From Candidatus Pantoea bituminis (GTDB taxonomy: Bacteria; Pseudomonadota; Gammaproteobacteria; Enterobacterales; Enterobacteriaceae), in assembly GCF_018842675.1 (NCBI RefSeq), contig NZ_JAGTWO010000004.1, forward strand, positions 1,426,001 through 1,490,000: a stretch of 64,000 nucleotides of DNA, read 5' to 3'. Both the position numbers and the translations under genes were made by a program. The notes under the pieces were generated by a model. That model was not told the origin of the DNA and searched no databases. It was given only the letters and a program-made list of their open reading frames with translations. This document shows positions 46,579 to 56,165 of the stretch, one piece after another (within the stretch, counting starts at the first letter, position 1; the number at the start of each line of letters is the position of its first letter).

Positions 46579-46905
46579 ATGGAAAAACTGGAAAAACGCA
46601 TAGAGCGAGTCGAGCAGGATTTGCATCAGGTCAAAATTGATATAGCGGTGTTGACCGAGCGTTCGCAAACATTTGCGACGAAGGCTGATCTTGAAGTGAT
46701 TCGAAGTGAGCATGGTGCATTCAAAAAAGAAGTGATTCAAAGATTCGACGCCATAGACAAGAAGTTCGACACCATAGATAAGAAGTTCGACGCCATAGAC
46801 AAGAAATTCGATGCCCTTAATAACCGAATTATCTGGACAATGATGGTTCCTTTAACGCTGTTTGTGGTGGGGTGGTTCATTAAAACCGCGGTGCTTCACG
46901 TTTAG
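46579..46905 (+). CDS. Small coiled-coil protein with heptad repeats and C-terminal membrane helix
   Basis: 108 residues from the ATG at 46579, which has GGAGG seven bases ahead. Longer versions from 46501 or 46477 in the same frame are possible. A long charged helix (MEKLEKRIERVEQDLHQVKIDI) leads to three copies of KKFDAID/TIDKKFD-type heptads, encoded by a 21-base DNA repeat at about 46748-46810. The protein ends in one hydrophobic helix (WTMMVPLTLFVVGWFI). This resembles small tail-anchored coiled-coil proteins such as the XhlA/DUF1640 type. Function unknown; heptad number may vary between strains. Confidence 0.65.
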   Translation: MEKLEKRIERVEQDLHQVKIDIAVLTERSQTFATKADLEVIRSEHGAFKKEVIQRFDAIDKKFDTIDKKFDAIDKKFDALNNRIIWTMMVPLTLFVVGWFIKTAVLHV

Positions 46906-46930
46906 TTCTCGGGTGTCAATATGGCTAATC

Positions 46931-46957
46931 ATCAATGCGGGACATGCCCGCATTGAT
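46931..46957. terminator. Bidirectional hairpin between the coiled-coil gene and amn
   Basis: ATCAATGCGGG (46931-46941) and CCCGCATTGAT (46947-46957) form a perfect 11-base stem with a five-base loop, between two convergent genes. No strong T tract on either side. Confidence 0.6.
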
Positions 46958-46991
46958 TGCTCTCGTGACAAGCCTGAAAGCGAACAAAACC

Positions 46992-48446
46992 TTATCTGAA
47001 CGGCGGTTCGTTAAAGGTTCGCAGTTTCCGTGAATGCAATTTATCCCCTTCGGCGCGCAGCAGTTCTACCGCTTGAATACCGATCTGTAAATGCTCCGAG
47101 ATTGCGCCTTCGTAAAAACGGTTTGCCTGACCCGGCAGTTTGATTTCTCCGTGCAGCGGTTTGTCAGAAACGCACAGCAACGTACCGTAAGGCACGCGAA
47201 AGCGATAACCCTGCGCGGCGATGGTGGCGCTTTCCATATCCACTGCCACCGCACGGCTCAGGTTGAAGCGCAATGCAGAAGCGGAGTAGCGCAGTTCCCA
47301 GTTGCGGTCATCGGTGGTAACCACGGTTCCGGTACGCAGGCGCTCTTTCACTTCTTCACCTGGCATGCCGCTGACCGATTTAGTGGCATCATAAAGCGCG
47401 CGCTGCACTTCGGCGATGCTTGGGATCGGGATATCTGGCGGCAATACGCTGTCGAGCACGTGATCGTCACGCAGGTAAGCGTGAGCCAGTACATAATCGC
47501 CAATGCGCTGACTTTCACGCAGTCCGCCACAGTGGCCAATCATCAACCAGGCGTGTGGGCGGATAACGGCAAGGTGATCGCAAATGGTTTTGGCATTCGA
47601 CGGGCCAACGCCAATGTTGATCAAGGTGATGCCGCGACGATGAGGGGAAGTGAGATGCCAGGCAGGCATTTGGTGTTTCTTCCATGCTAAATCAGAAAGC
47701 ATGGCGTCACTGTCCGCGGTATCGGCGGTGAGCACCACATCACCGGCACAGACCAGGCTGTCGTAAGCTGTGTTGGGATCGCGCACCTGTTCAATAGCCC
47801 AGCGCACAAACTCATCAACATAGCGCGTGTAATTGGTGAACAGCACAAACGGCTGGAAATGTTCTACTGACGTGCCGGTGTAATGGCGCAGGCGCGCCAG
47901 CGAAAAGTCAGTGCGCAGTGCGTCAAAGTGAGACAGCGGGAAGCGCGCATCGACGTTGAACAAGCCATCAGCCGTTTCATCGCCAATCTGTGACAGTTCA
48001 GTGGTGGGGAAATGGCGCGCAATACCGGCGCTCATCGAGCGATCCAGTGACAAATCTGAACCATCAATCACGTAAGGATAAGGGATCTCTTGCGCTGATG
48101 GGCCGACTTCAATATCCACTTCATACTCTTTTTCCAGCATCGCTAACTGCTCGGCGATGTAATGGCGCAGCAGGGCTGGACGCGTAATGGAGGTGCTGTA
48201 ACGGCCAGTGTGCGTAAAGCGTCCCCACGCGCGGGTGCGGTTTTGTTGCGGCCCATCGCCGTGCCAGCTGATGCGCAGCTCAGGGTAAACAAACAGACCT
48301 TGTGCGCGTGCCGCATAGTCAGGCAGCGTGCCATCTTCGGTGAAGGCTTTGATGGCAGTACGCAGGGCGTTTACCGATTCATCATATAAACGCTCAAGCT
48401 CATCAAGCGCCTGTTGGCTGGTCAAATTTTTCCGTTGTGTAGGCAT
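46992..48446 (-). CDS. amn: AMP nucleosidase Amn
   Basis: 484 residues, the same length as E. coli Amn, and very close in the C-terminal phosphorylase-like domain: INIGVGPSNAKTICDHLAV, WLMIGHCGGLRESQRIGDYVLAHAYLRDDHVLD, VAVDMESATIAAQGYRFRVPYGTLLCVSDKPLHGEIKLPG. It hydrolyses AMP to adenine and ribose 5-phosphate and helps set AMP levels. GGAGAAG lies ahead of the start on the minus strand. The 353-base gap to livK (48447-48799) holds promoters only; a dyad GTCAC-N5-GTGAC is at 48644-48658. I found no tandem Pho box there. Confidence 0.95.
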   Translation of the reverse strand: MPTQRKNLTSQQALDELERLYDESVNALRTAIKAFTEDGTLPDYAARAQGLFVYPELRISWHGDGPQQNRTRAWGRFTHTGRYSTSITRPALLRHYIAEQLAMLEKEYEVDIEVGPSAQEIPYPYVIDGSDLSLDRSMSAGIARHFPTTELSQIGDETADGLFNVDARFPLSHFDALRTDFSLARLRHYTGTSVEHFQPFVLFTNYTRYVDEFVRWAIEQVRDPNTAYDSLVCAGDVVLTADTADSDAMLSDLAWKKHQMPAWHLTSPHRRGITLINIGVGPSNAKTICDHLAVIRPHAWLMIGHCGGLRESQRIGDYVLAHAYLRDDHVLDSVLPPDIPIPSIAEVQRALYDATKSVSGMPGEEVKERLRTGTVVTTDDRNWELRYSASALRFNLSRAVAVDMESATIAAQGYRFRVPYGTLLCVSDKPLHGEIKLPGQANRFYEGAISEHLQIGIQAVELLRAEGDKLHSRKLRTFNEPPFR

Positions 48447-48799
48447 AGCTTCTCCTTGGGTGTTTACAGCGAATTATCCTCAGCTTAGCGGGTTTGACGC
48501 TGGCTTTGGTTAATAATCTGTGATCAACCGCATTTTGCACCAACGTGGTGCTGGTGAGTTAGCCAAAGCACTCTATCGTTAGTGATCAAGTGGAAGTGAA
48601 AGGCGCTCAACGCCCCCAAATTCACCCTTCAACGTAAGATTTCGTCACAAATGGTGACTTTTGGCGAGATTATTGCTTACGAATTAACCGTGGCCACTCC
48701 CGGCTGCAGAATGTTCTCAAAGTGCTCCCCAGTCAGTGTATTCAGAAGTTGATTTCTCCCTATTTGGCATTCGCGCCTAACCGTGTTGAGGATGACAGC

Positions 48800-49915
48800 A
48801 TGTCTGTGAAATTGATCAAGTTACCGATGAAACTCGTACTTGCAGGGTGTTTAACCACCGCGTTTTATGCACAGGCCGATATCAAGATTGGCGTGGCCGG
48901 CCCGTTTTCTGGCCCTAATGCCACCTATGGCGCGCAATACTGGAAAGGCGCCACGCAAGCAGCCGAAGACATCAACGCCGCAGGCGGCGTGAACGGCGAA
49001 AAGATTGTGCTGGTGCAGGGCGATGATGCCTGCGAACCCAAGCAGGCTGTTTCTGTGGCTAACCGCTTGGTCGATCAGGATAAAGTGATGGCGGTGGTCG
49101 GCCACTTCTGCTCCTCATCAACCATGCCAGCGTCAGAAGTGTATGACGAAGCGGGTGTACTCACGATTACGCCAGGTTCAACCAACCCCAAAATCACCGA
49201 GCGCGGCATGAAATCGATGTTTCGCATGTGTGGGCGTGACGACCAGCAAGGCGCGATTGCCGCCAATTACATGATCGATACGCTTAAAGCCAAGAAAGTC
49301 GCGGTGATCCACGACAAAGATACTTACGGACAAGGCTTAGCGGATGCGACCAAAGCCGCATTGGAAAAACGCGGTGTGAAAGAGGTGCTGTATGAAGGCT
49401 TGTCGCGGGGCGAGAAAGACTTTAACGCGCTGGTAACTAAGATTGCCCAGGTCAATCCTGATGTGGTCTATTTCGGGGGATGTCATCCAGAAGCCGGGCC
49501 GCTGGTGCGTCAGATGCGTGAGCAGGGCGTGAAAGCGAACTTCTTCTCAGGCGACTGTATCGTAACCGAAGAGATGGTCACCGCCGCAGGTGGGCCGCAA
49601 TACACCAAAGGCGTGTACATGACCTTTGGTAACGATCCGCGTCAAATCCCCGCAGGCAAAGCGGTGATTGAGAAATTCCGTGCCGGTGGTTTCGAACCGG
49701 AAGGATACACCTTGTACGCCTATGCCTCGATTCAGGCGATTGCCGCTGCGTACAAAGGCGCAGGCAAAGACAACGAAAAAGCCAGCGAGTGGTTGAAAGC
49801 CAATCCAGTCGATACCGTCATGGGACAGAAATCCTGGGATGGTAAAGGCGACCTGAAAGTTTCCGACTACGTCATTTATCAGTGGGATGATAAAGGCAAA
49901 TACCACCAACTCTAA
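48800..49915 (+). CDS. Branched-chain amino acid ABC transporter binding protein (LivJ/LivK-like)
   Basis: 371 residues. The signal peptide has KLPMKLVLAGCLTTAFYAQA, then the family opening DIKIGVAGPFSGPNATYGAQYWKGATQAAEDINAAGG, a Cys pair (GDDACEP, HFCSS), PGSTNP and YFGGCHPEAGPLVRQMR. It binds Leu/Ile/Val or related amino acids in the periplasm. The ATG at 48800 has GAGGAT ahead; an in-frame start 26 codons upstream gives no better signal peptide. Five tandem ERIC units separate it from livH. Confidence 0.9.
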   Translation: MSVKLIKLPMKLVLAGCLTTAFYAQADIKIGVAGPFSGPNATYGAQYWKGATQAAEDINAAGGVNGEKIVLVQGDDACEPKQAVSVANRLVDQDKVMAVVGHFCSSSTMPASEVYDEAGVLTITPGSTNPKITERGMKSMFRMCGRDDQQGAIAANYMIDTLKAKKVAVIHDKDTYGQGLADATKAALEKRGVKEVLYEGLSRGEKDFNALVTKIAQVNPDVVYFGGCHPEAGPLVRQMREQGVKANFFSGDCIVTEEMVTAAGGPQYTKGVYMTFGNDPRQIPAGKAVIEKFRAGGFEPEGYTLYAYASIQAIAAAYKGAGKDNEKASEWLKANPVDTVMGQKSWDGKGDLKVSDYVIYQWDDKGKYHQL

Positions 49916-49916
49916 T

Positions 49917-50555
49917 TTAATCGTCATTCTTCACGTTACGGGCGCGTTGGCTTCACTTGCTCACCCCGGTCACTGACAATTGTCAGCTCCCGGGGATTCC
50001 CAAGCTCGCCGCCTTCCCGTAACGCGAATAATTTAGATTAAAAATTAATCGTGATTGTTCATGTTGCGGATGCGTTGGCTTCACTTGCTCACCCCGGTCA
50101 CTGACGATTGTCAGCTCCCGGGGATTCTCAAGCTCCCGCCTTCCCGTAACGCGAATAATTTAGATTAAAAATTAATCGTGATTGTTCATGTTACGGGCGC
50201 GTTGGCTTCACTTGCTCACCCCGGTCACTGACGATTGTCAGCTCTCGGGGATTCTCAAGCTCGCCACCTTCCCGTAACGCGAACAGTTTAGATTAAAAAT
50301 TAATCGTGATTGTTCACGCCATGGGCGCGTTGGCTTCAATTGCTCACCCGGTTACTGACGATTGACAGCCCCGGGAGTTCTCAAGCTCGCCGCCTTCCCG
50401 TAACGCGAACAGTTGAGATTAAAAATTAATCGTGATTGTTCATGTTGCGGATGCGTTGGCTGCGCTTGTTTACCCCGGTCACTGACGGGTGTCGGCTCCC
50501 GGGGATGCGTGCACTTACCGCCTTCCTGCGACGTGAATAATTTAGGGTAATGAGA
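49917..50555 (-). repeat. Tandem array of five ERIC-like elements
   Basis: The GCGTTGG landmark recurs at 49944, 50072, 50199, 50327 and 50453 (periods 128, 127, 128, 126), matching the length of one ERIC element (126-127). Each unit shows, on the minus strand, the ERIC core pattern GGGAATCCCCGGGAGCTGAC and GTGACCGGGGTGAGC. The outer arms GTTACGGGAAGGCGG and GAAGCCAACGC are also present. Copies 1-4 are nearly identical and the fifth is more diverged. The array fills the whole livK-livH gap (49916-50627); no gene was seen in it. Confidence 0.85.
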
Positions 50556-50627
50556 TCGCGCCTCGCTTGCGGGCGGGGCGAATTTCCAATGAGCCAGCGG
50601 TTTGGCTCTTTGCGGTGAGACTTCGCT

Positions 50628-51542
50628 ATGGACGCTTTTTTCCTGCAGCAAATGATTAATGGCCTGACGCTGGGCGCGGTTTACGGCCTGATCGCCATCG
50701 GCTACACCATGGTTTACGGCATTATCGGCATGATTAACTTCGCCCATGGTGAGGTTTACATGCTCTCAGCCTACTTGTGCGCCATTGGTCTGGCGCTGCT
50801 CTCCTCTTTCGGTATTCACTCCTTTCCGCTGCTGATCTTCGGCACATTGCTCTTCACCATCGTGATTACTGCCGTTTATGGCTGGACGATTGAGCGCATT
50901 GCTTATCGTCCGCTGCGTAACTCCACCCGCTTAGCGCCGCTGATTTCGGCGATTGGCATGTCGCTGATATTGCAAAACTACGTGCAGCTGAGCCAGGGGC
51001 CGAATCAGCAAGGCGTGCCGACGCTGTTAACCGGTGTACTGCGCATGGAGTTTGATGGCGGCGTGGTGCAGATCACCTGGACCAAAGTCTTTATCCTGAT
51101 CGCCGCGGCGTGCGGCATGGCGCTACTGACCTGGATCATCCAGTACACGCGGTTGGGCCGCATCTGTCGTGCCGTGCAGCAAGATCGGCGCATGGCTGCC
51201 ATTCTCGGCATTAACACCGATCGGATCATCTCACTGGTGTTTGTCATTGGTGCATCAATGGCGGGGCTGGCGGGCGTGCTGGTCACCATGAACTACGGCA
51301 CGTTTGATTTTTACGCCGGGTTCATCATCGGCATCAAAGCGTTTACCGCCGCAGTGCTCGGCGGCATCGGCTCGTTGCCCGGCGCGATGTTAGGCGGCCT
51401 GCTGCTGGGCGTGGCGGAGGCGCAGTTCGCCGGATTGGTGAATTCTGACTACAAAGATGTGTTCTCTTTTGCCCTGCTGGTGGTGATTTTGATCTTCCGG
51501 CCGCAGGGATTACTGGAGCGACCGCTGGTAGCGAAAGTGTGA
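50628..51542 (+). CDS. livH: Branched-chain amino acid ABC transporter permease LivH
   Basis: 304 residues (E. coli 308) with eight or so helices. Family segments are QQMINGLTLGAVYGLIAIGYTMVYGIIGMINFAHGEVYM at the start, AYRPLRNSTRLAPLISAIGMSLIL, and AFTAAVLGGIGSLPGAMLGGLLLGVAEA near the end. It forms the channel with LivM. It is preceded by a GGTGAG-type ribosome site and follows the ERIC array by about 70 bases. Confidence 0.93.
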   Translation: MDAFFLQQMINGLTLGAVYGLIAIGYTMVYGIIGMINFAHGEVYMLSAYLCAIGLALLSSFGIHSFPLLIFGTLLFTIVITAVYGWTIERIAYRPLRNSTRLAPLISAIGMSLILQNYVQLSQGPNQQGVPTLLTGVLRMEFDGGVVQITWTKVFILIAAACGMALLTWIIQYTRLGRICRAVQQDRRMAAILGINTDRIISLVFVIGASMAGLAGVLVTMNYGTFDFYAGFIIGIKAFTAAVLGGIGSLPGAMLGGLLLGVAEAQFAGLVNSDYKDVFSFALLVVILIFRPQGLLERPLVAKV

Positions 51543-51552
51543 GGAAGCAGGC

Positions 51553-52836
51553 ATGAGTGAAACCATTCAGGGAATCAATCTTCGCCATACGCTGCGGGAA
51601 ACGGTGCTGGCAGGATTTATTGCGTTGATCGTATTTGGGCCGATTGTCGGCATCGTGTTAGACGGTTATCAGTTTCAACTTGAGCCGCTGCGTGTGGCGC
51701 TGCTGGTTGCCATTGTGATGGCGGGACGTTTGCTGTTTAGCCTGTTTATGCAAACCACTCAAGGTAAAAAACTGCTGCGAAAATTTGCAGATGTGGATGA
51801 TGGCGTTTACGTGCGTGAGCCAGGCTACCGCTCACGTTTGCGCTGGATTATCCCGCTGCTGCTGATCGCCGCCTGTGTTTTCCCGGCCTTCTCCAGCAAG
51901 TATCTGTTAACCGTGGCTATTCTCGGGCTGATTTATGTGCTGCTCGGGCTGGGGCTGAACATTGTGGTCGGCCTTGCTGGGCTGCTCGATCTCGGTTATG
52001 TGGCGTTTTATGCCATTGGGGCATATGGCCTGGCGCTGGGTTATCAATATCTCGGCCTGGGATTCTGGAGCATGTTGCCGTTGGCCGCATTGATGGCGGC
52101 CTGTGCTGGCGCGTTGTTGGGCTTTCCGGTGTTGCGTATGCACGGTGATTACCTGGCGATTGTCACGCTGGGGTTCGGTGAAATCATTCGATTGGTGTTA
52201 AACAACTGGCTCGCATTTACCGGCGGCCCCAATGGCGTTTCCGTGCCGTCGCCGACCTTTCTCGGGCTGGAATTTGGCCGTCGCGCTCGTGAAGGCGGCG
52301 TGCCGTTTCATGAGTTTTTCCATCTCAGCTACAACCCGAATATGAAGTTTATCTTTATCTATGCGGTGCTGGTTCTGGTGGTGTTACTGGTGCTGTTTAT
52401 TAAGCATCGCCTGACGCGTATGCCCATCGGCCGCGCCTGGGAAGCGCTGCGCGAAGATGAAATCGCCTGCCGCGCGATGGGGCTGAATCACGTGTTGGTT
52501 AAACTCTCCGCCTTCATGCTGGGCGCCTCAACCGCCGGCATTGCTGGGGTGTTTTTTGCCAGCTATCAGGGTTTTGTCAATCCCACCTCGTTTACCTTTT
52601 TCGAATCCGCGTTGATTCTGGCGATTGTGGTGTTGGGCGGGATGGGATCAACGCTGGGCGTGGTGCTGGCAGCCTTTGTGCTGACCGTTGCGCCAGAGCT
52701 ATTGCGCAGTTTCGCCGAGTATCGTGTGCTGCTGTTTGGCATGTTGATGGTGTTGATGATGATTTGGCGTCCGCGTGGTCTGGTGCGCACCAGCCGCGTT
52801 GGCGTGCCGCTGCGCAAAGGGGTTCGCCATGACTGA
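51553..52836 (+). CDS. livM: Branched-chain amino acid ABC transporter permease LivM
   Basis: 427 residues (E. coli 425). An N-terminal extension with two helices is followed by the LivM core: LNIVVGLAGLLDLGYVAFYAIGAYGLAL, MHGDYLAIVTLGFGEIIRLVLNNW, GRAWEALREDEIACRAMGLN, and SALILAIVVLGGMGSTLGVVL. It is ten bases after livH and overlaps livG by eight bases. Confidence 0.93.
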   Translation: MSETIQGINLRHTLRETVLAGFIALIVFGPIVGIVLDGYQFQLEPLRVALLVAIVMAGRLLFSLFMQTTQGKKLLRKFADVDDGVYVREPGYRSRLRWIIPLLLIAACVFPAFSSKYLLTVAILGLIYVLLGLGLNIVVGLAGLLDLGYVAFYAIGAYGLALGYQYLGLGFWSMLPLAALMAACAGALLGFPVLRMHGDYLAIVTLGFGEIIRLVLNNWLAFTGGPNGVSVPSPTFLGLEFGRRAREGGVPFHEFFHLSYNPNMKFIFIYAVLVLVVLLVLFIKHRLTRMPIGRAWEALREDEIACRAMGLNHVLVKLSAFMLGASTAGIAGVFFASYQGFVNPTSFTFFESALILAIVVLGGMGSTLGVVLAAFVLTVAPELLRSFAEYRVLLFGMLMVLMMIWRPRGLVRTSRVGVPLRKGVRHD

Positions 52837-53707
52837 TGCGATTTTGCAGGTGGATAATTTGATGATGCGCTTCGGTGGCATCAAGGCGTTAAACGATGTC
52901 AGTTTGAAAGTTGAGCGTGGTTCCGTCACGTCATTGATTGGCCCCAATGGTGCCGGGAAAACCACCGTGTTCAACTGTTTAACCGGTTTTTACCGTGCCA
53001 GCGGTGGGCGGATACAGCTAAATGCGAATCAGCGCTCCACCGATGTGATTCAGGTACTGGGGGAGAAAATCCATCCCAGCGACTGGATTAACCCGACGCA
53101 ACTTGGATCGCGCGTCTGGTACAAAATGTTTGGCGGGGCGCATTTGGTGAACCGCGCCGGGCTGGCGCGCACCTTTCAAAACATTCGCCTGTTCCGGGAA
53201 ATGTCAGTGATTGAAAATCTGTTAGTGGCGCAGCACATGCTGGTGAACCGCAACTTACTGGCGGGCGTGTTTAATACGCGCGGCTATCGTGCGGCAGAGA
53301 ACCTGGCGCTGGATCGCGCCTTTTACTGGCTGGAGATGGTGGATTTGGTGCCAACCGTCAACCGGCTGGCGGGCACGCTCTCCTACGGTCAGCAGCGGCG
53401 TCTGGAGATTGCCCGCGCCATGTGTACGCAACCGGAACTGATCTGCCTGGACGAGCCGGCGGCAGGGCTGAATCCCGTCGAAACTGATGCGCTTAGCGCT
53501 ATTTTGCACCGGCTGCGTGCCGATCACCGTATCAGCGTGCTGCTGATTGAACATGACATGCCAATGGTGATGAGCATCTCCGATCACATCGTGGTGCTCG
53601 ATCACGGTGATGTTATCGCCCAAGGCACACCGCAACATATTCGGCACGATCCACGGGTAATCGCCGCCTATCTGGGCGTGGATGATGAGGAGGATGCGCA
53701 TGGCTGA
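52829..53707 (+). CDS. livG: Branched-chain amino acid ABC transporter ATPase LivG
   Basis: 292 residues. Walker A is IGPNGAGKTTVFNCLTGFY (about 37-55), then RTFQNIRLFREMSVIENLLVAQH, signature LSYGQQRRLEIARAM and Walker B LICLDEPAAGLNP. It is about 37 residues longer than E. coli LivG because of an insert (about 62-105) between Walker A and the Q-loop. The ATG at 52829 lies inside livM. It overlaps livF by eight bases. Confidence 0.92.
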   Translation: MTDAILQVDNLMMRFGGIKALNDVSLKVERGSVTSLIGPNGAGKTTVFNCLTGFYRASGGRIQLNANQRSTDVIQVLGEKIHPSDWINPTQLGSRVWYKMFGGAHLVNRAGLARTFQNIRLFREMSVIENLLVAQHMLVNRNLLAGVFNTRGYRAAENLALDRAFYWLEMVDLVPTVNRLAGTLSYGQQRRLEIARAMCTQPELICLDEPAAGLNPVETDALSAILHRLRADHRISVLLIEHDMPMVMSISDHIVVLDHGDVIAQGTPQHIRHDPRVIAAYLGVDDEEDAHG

Positions 53708-54445
53708 CGTATTAGCATTTGAGTCGGTAAATGTGTTCTACGGCCCGCTGCAGGCGTTAAAAACGTGTCACTGACGGTTGCGGAAGGGGAAACCGTGGCG
53801 TTGATTGGCGCAAATGGCGCCGGGAAATCAACCTTGTTGATGTCGATTTTCGGTCAGCCGCGTATTGCCAGCGGTGAGATTCGCTATCGCGGTGAACCGA
53901 TCAGTCATAAATCGACCCATTTCATCGCGGCAAACGGCATTGCGCAGGCCCCAGAAGGGCGGCGCATTTTTGCCGACATGACGGTGGAAGAAAATATGCA
54001 GATGGGCACCATCGCCATCGGCAACCGTCATCAGAAAGAGGATTTGGAACGGATGTACGCGCTGTTTCCACGCTTGCTGGAGCGCCGCAAGCAGCGGGCA
54101 ATGACGCTTTCTGGCGGTGAACAACAGATGCTGGCGATTGCGCGTGCCTTGATGAGTCGTCCAAGCTTGCTGCTGCTGGATGAACCAAGTCTGGGTTTGG
54201 CACCGATTGTGGTTAAGCAAATCTTTACTATTTTGCGTGAATTGACCGCGCAGGGCATGACGCTGTTTCTGGTGGAACAGAATGCACGTCATGCGTTGAA
54301 GCTCGCCGATCGCGGTTACGTGATGGTCAATGGCGAGATTCGATTGAGCGGCAGTGGAGCAGAATTGCTGAATAATGAAGAGGTCCGCAGCGCTTATCTC
54401 GGCGGCGGAACAGATCATGCCGCGGGGGAAGTTAAAATATTGTAA
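53700..54445 (+). CDS. livF: Branched-chain amino acid ABC transporter ATPase LivF, frame broken once
   Basis: 248 residues after adding one A to the run at 53759-53763 (FYGPLQALK-NVSLTVAEGE). Walker A is [17 protein letters not shown], then RIFADMTVEENMQMG, signature LSGGEQQMLAIARAL and Walker B LLLLDEPSLGLAP. It is the second ATPase of the Liv system. Without correction only a 5'-truncated frame starting at 53765 remains. Confidence 0.9.
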
Positions 54446-54564
54446 TAATGTCTAAATTGGGCGAGGAAACACTTTGCATAAATTCTCGCCCCCTATCATC
54501 ATAAGATCTCCTGTCCAATCTCTTCTGATTTGGTATTCCCTTGCAAAATCCTGGCGTAGCAGTG

Positions 54565-55974
54565 ATGCAGGCGATCAAGCGTACTGCGTGGTATCCCAAA
54601 CGTCGCGCTTATCGCACGCTTTATTGGCGTGAGATCTCGCCATTAGCAGTGCCTATCTTTATCGAAAACCTCTGCGTCTTATTGATGGGCGTATTGAGCA
54701 CCTTCCTGGTCAGCTGGCTGGGCAAAGAGGCGATGGCGGGCGTTGGTCTGGCTGACAGCTTCAACATGGTGATCATCTCCTTTTTTGCCGCTATCGATTT
54801 AGGCACCACGGTGGTGGTGGCCTTCAGCCTGGCGAAGCGTAACGGTAAACGCGCCCGAGACGCGACGCGCCAATCTTTAGCGATGATGACCATGCTGGCG
54901 TTTGTGCTGGTGATCGCTATTGAGTTCTGGGGACATCTGATTATCGATCTCATTGCCGGTGCGGCCGATCCCAAGGTGAAAGCCTTGGCGCTGAGTTATT
55001 TGCAGATCTCGGCGTGGAGCTATCCTGCTGCGGCTATTACGTTAATCGGCAGCGGAGCGCTGCGCGGGGCAGGCAATACCAAAATTCCGATGCTGATTAA
55101 CGGCGGCATGAATATCCTGAATATTGTCATCAGTAGCGTGCTGATTTACGGCTGTTTTTCCTGGGACGGGCTGGGCTTTGTCGGCGCGGGATTGGGCTTG
55201 ACGATCACCCGTTACATTGGTGCTATCGCAGTGATTTACGTGTTGATGATCGGCTTTAACGCCTCGCTGAAAATCTCGCTGAAAAGCTATTTCCGCCGCT
55301 GGAACAGCAATATTTTGTTTGAGGTATTGAGCATCGGCGTACCCGCCAGTATCGAATCGGTGCTGTTCAATGGCGGTAAATTGTTGACGCAAGTGTTTGT
55401 CGCTGGCATGGGAACCAGCGAAATCGCCGGTAACTTTATCGCCTTCTCAATCGCTTCCTTGATCAACCTGCCGGGCAATGCACTCGGTTCCTCCTCAACG
55501 ATTATTACCGGTACCCGGCTCGGAAAAAATCAGGTGTTCCAGGCGGAGCGGCAGGTCAGGCATGTGTTCTGGCTGGCAACAATCTGCCTTACCGGGATGG
55601 CGATGCTAACCGTGCCGCTGGCAGGGATTCTGGCGCGCTTCTACACCAGCGATCCAGAAGTGATTAATGTGACGCAGCATTTGATTTGGCTCAACGCCTT
55701 GTTCATGCCGATTTGGGCGGCATCGTGGGTACTGCCAGCCGGGCTGAAAGGCGCACGCGACGCACGTTACACCATGTATGTTTCGATGTTCAGCATGTGG
55801 TGCGCCCGCGTGGTGGCCGGTTATCTGCTGGGAATCGTCCTTGGTATGGGCGTAGTGGGCGTTTGGCTTGGTATGTTCCTCGATTGGGCGGTGCGCGGCA
55901 TTTTCTTCTGGTGGCGACTGAACAGCGGAAAATGGCTGAATAACTACCGCAAGATGGTGGCGAAAAACGGGTAA
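54565..55974 (+). CDS. MATE family multidrug/metabolite exporter (YeeO/EmmdR-like)
   Basis: 469 residues from the ATG at 54565; a TTG at 54541 in frame is also possible, and neither has a clear ribosome site. It has about twelve helices in two MatE repeats: PIFIENLCVLLMGVLSTFLVSWLGKEAMAGVGLADS, LIGSGALRGAGNTKIPMLINGG and PAGLKGARDARYTMYVSM. MATE pumps export cationic drugs or metabolites using H+ or Na+. Closest by memory to YeeO/EmmdR. It stands alone, with a hairpin terminator downstream. Confidence 0.85.
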   Translation: MQAIKRTAWYPKRRAYRTLYWREISPLAVPIFIENLCVLLMGVLSTFLVSWLGKEAMAGVGLADSFNMVIISFFAAIDLGTTVVVAFSLAKRNGKRARDATRQSLAMMTMLAFVLVIAIEFWGHLIIDLIAGAADPKVKALALSYLQISAWSYPAAAITLIGSGALRGAGNTKIPMLINGGMNILNIVISSVLIYGCFSWDGLGFVGAGLGLTITRYIGAIAVIYVLMIGFNASLKISLKSYFRRWNSNILFEVLSIGVPASIESVLFNGGKLLTQVFVAGMGTSEIAGNFIAFSIASLINLPGNALGSSSTIITGTRLGKNQVFQAERQVRHVFWLATICLTGMAMLTVPLAGILARFYTSDPEVINVTQHLIWLNALFMPIWAASWVLPAGLKGARDARYTMYVSMFSMWCARVVAGYLLGIVLGMGVVGVWLGMFLDWAVRGIFFWWRLNSGKWLNNYRKMVAKNG

Positions 55975-55976
55975 TC

Positions 55977-56011
55977 TTTTTCCCTCTCTTGCGTCAGTAG
56001 GAGAGGAAAAA
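55977..56011. terminator. Rho-independent type hairpin after the MATE gene
   Basis: TTTTTCCCTCTC pairs with GAGAGGAAAAA with one bulged C, with T/A-rich flanks on both sides, so it can act on either strand. Confidence 0.65.
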
Positions 56012-56165
56012 CACCTTGGCGCTCACCCCTCACAATGCCAATTTTATTCGTAAAATTTCAGTCAGTTGCACAGTGCAGCGCGGCGATTCCCTGTCTAGCG
56101 TTAACAGCGCTCCGCATTGACGGAGACAATAAAAATCGTATCCTACGCAATGAACAGGTGAATAT

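Noticed and set aside
48447..48799. Pho box before amn
   Set aside because: I recall that E. coli amn has been linked to PhoB, but only a dyad GTCAC-N5-GTGAC was found here, not 11-base direct repeats of CTGTCAT.
49917..50555. Possible CRISPR array (regular repeats)
   Set aside because: The whole unit of about 127 bases is repeated with no unique spacers, and it matches the ERIC arm and core pattern. The same reasoning excludes the 80-base array at 19.7-20.1 kb. No cas genes were seen.
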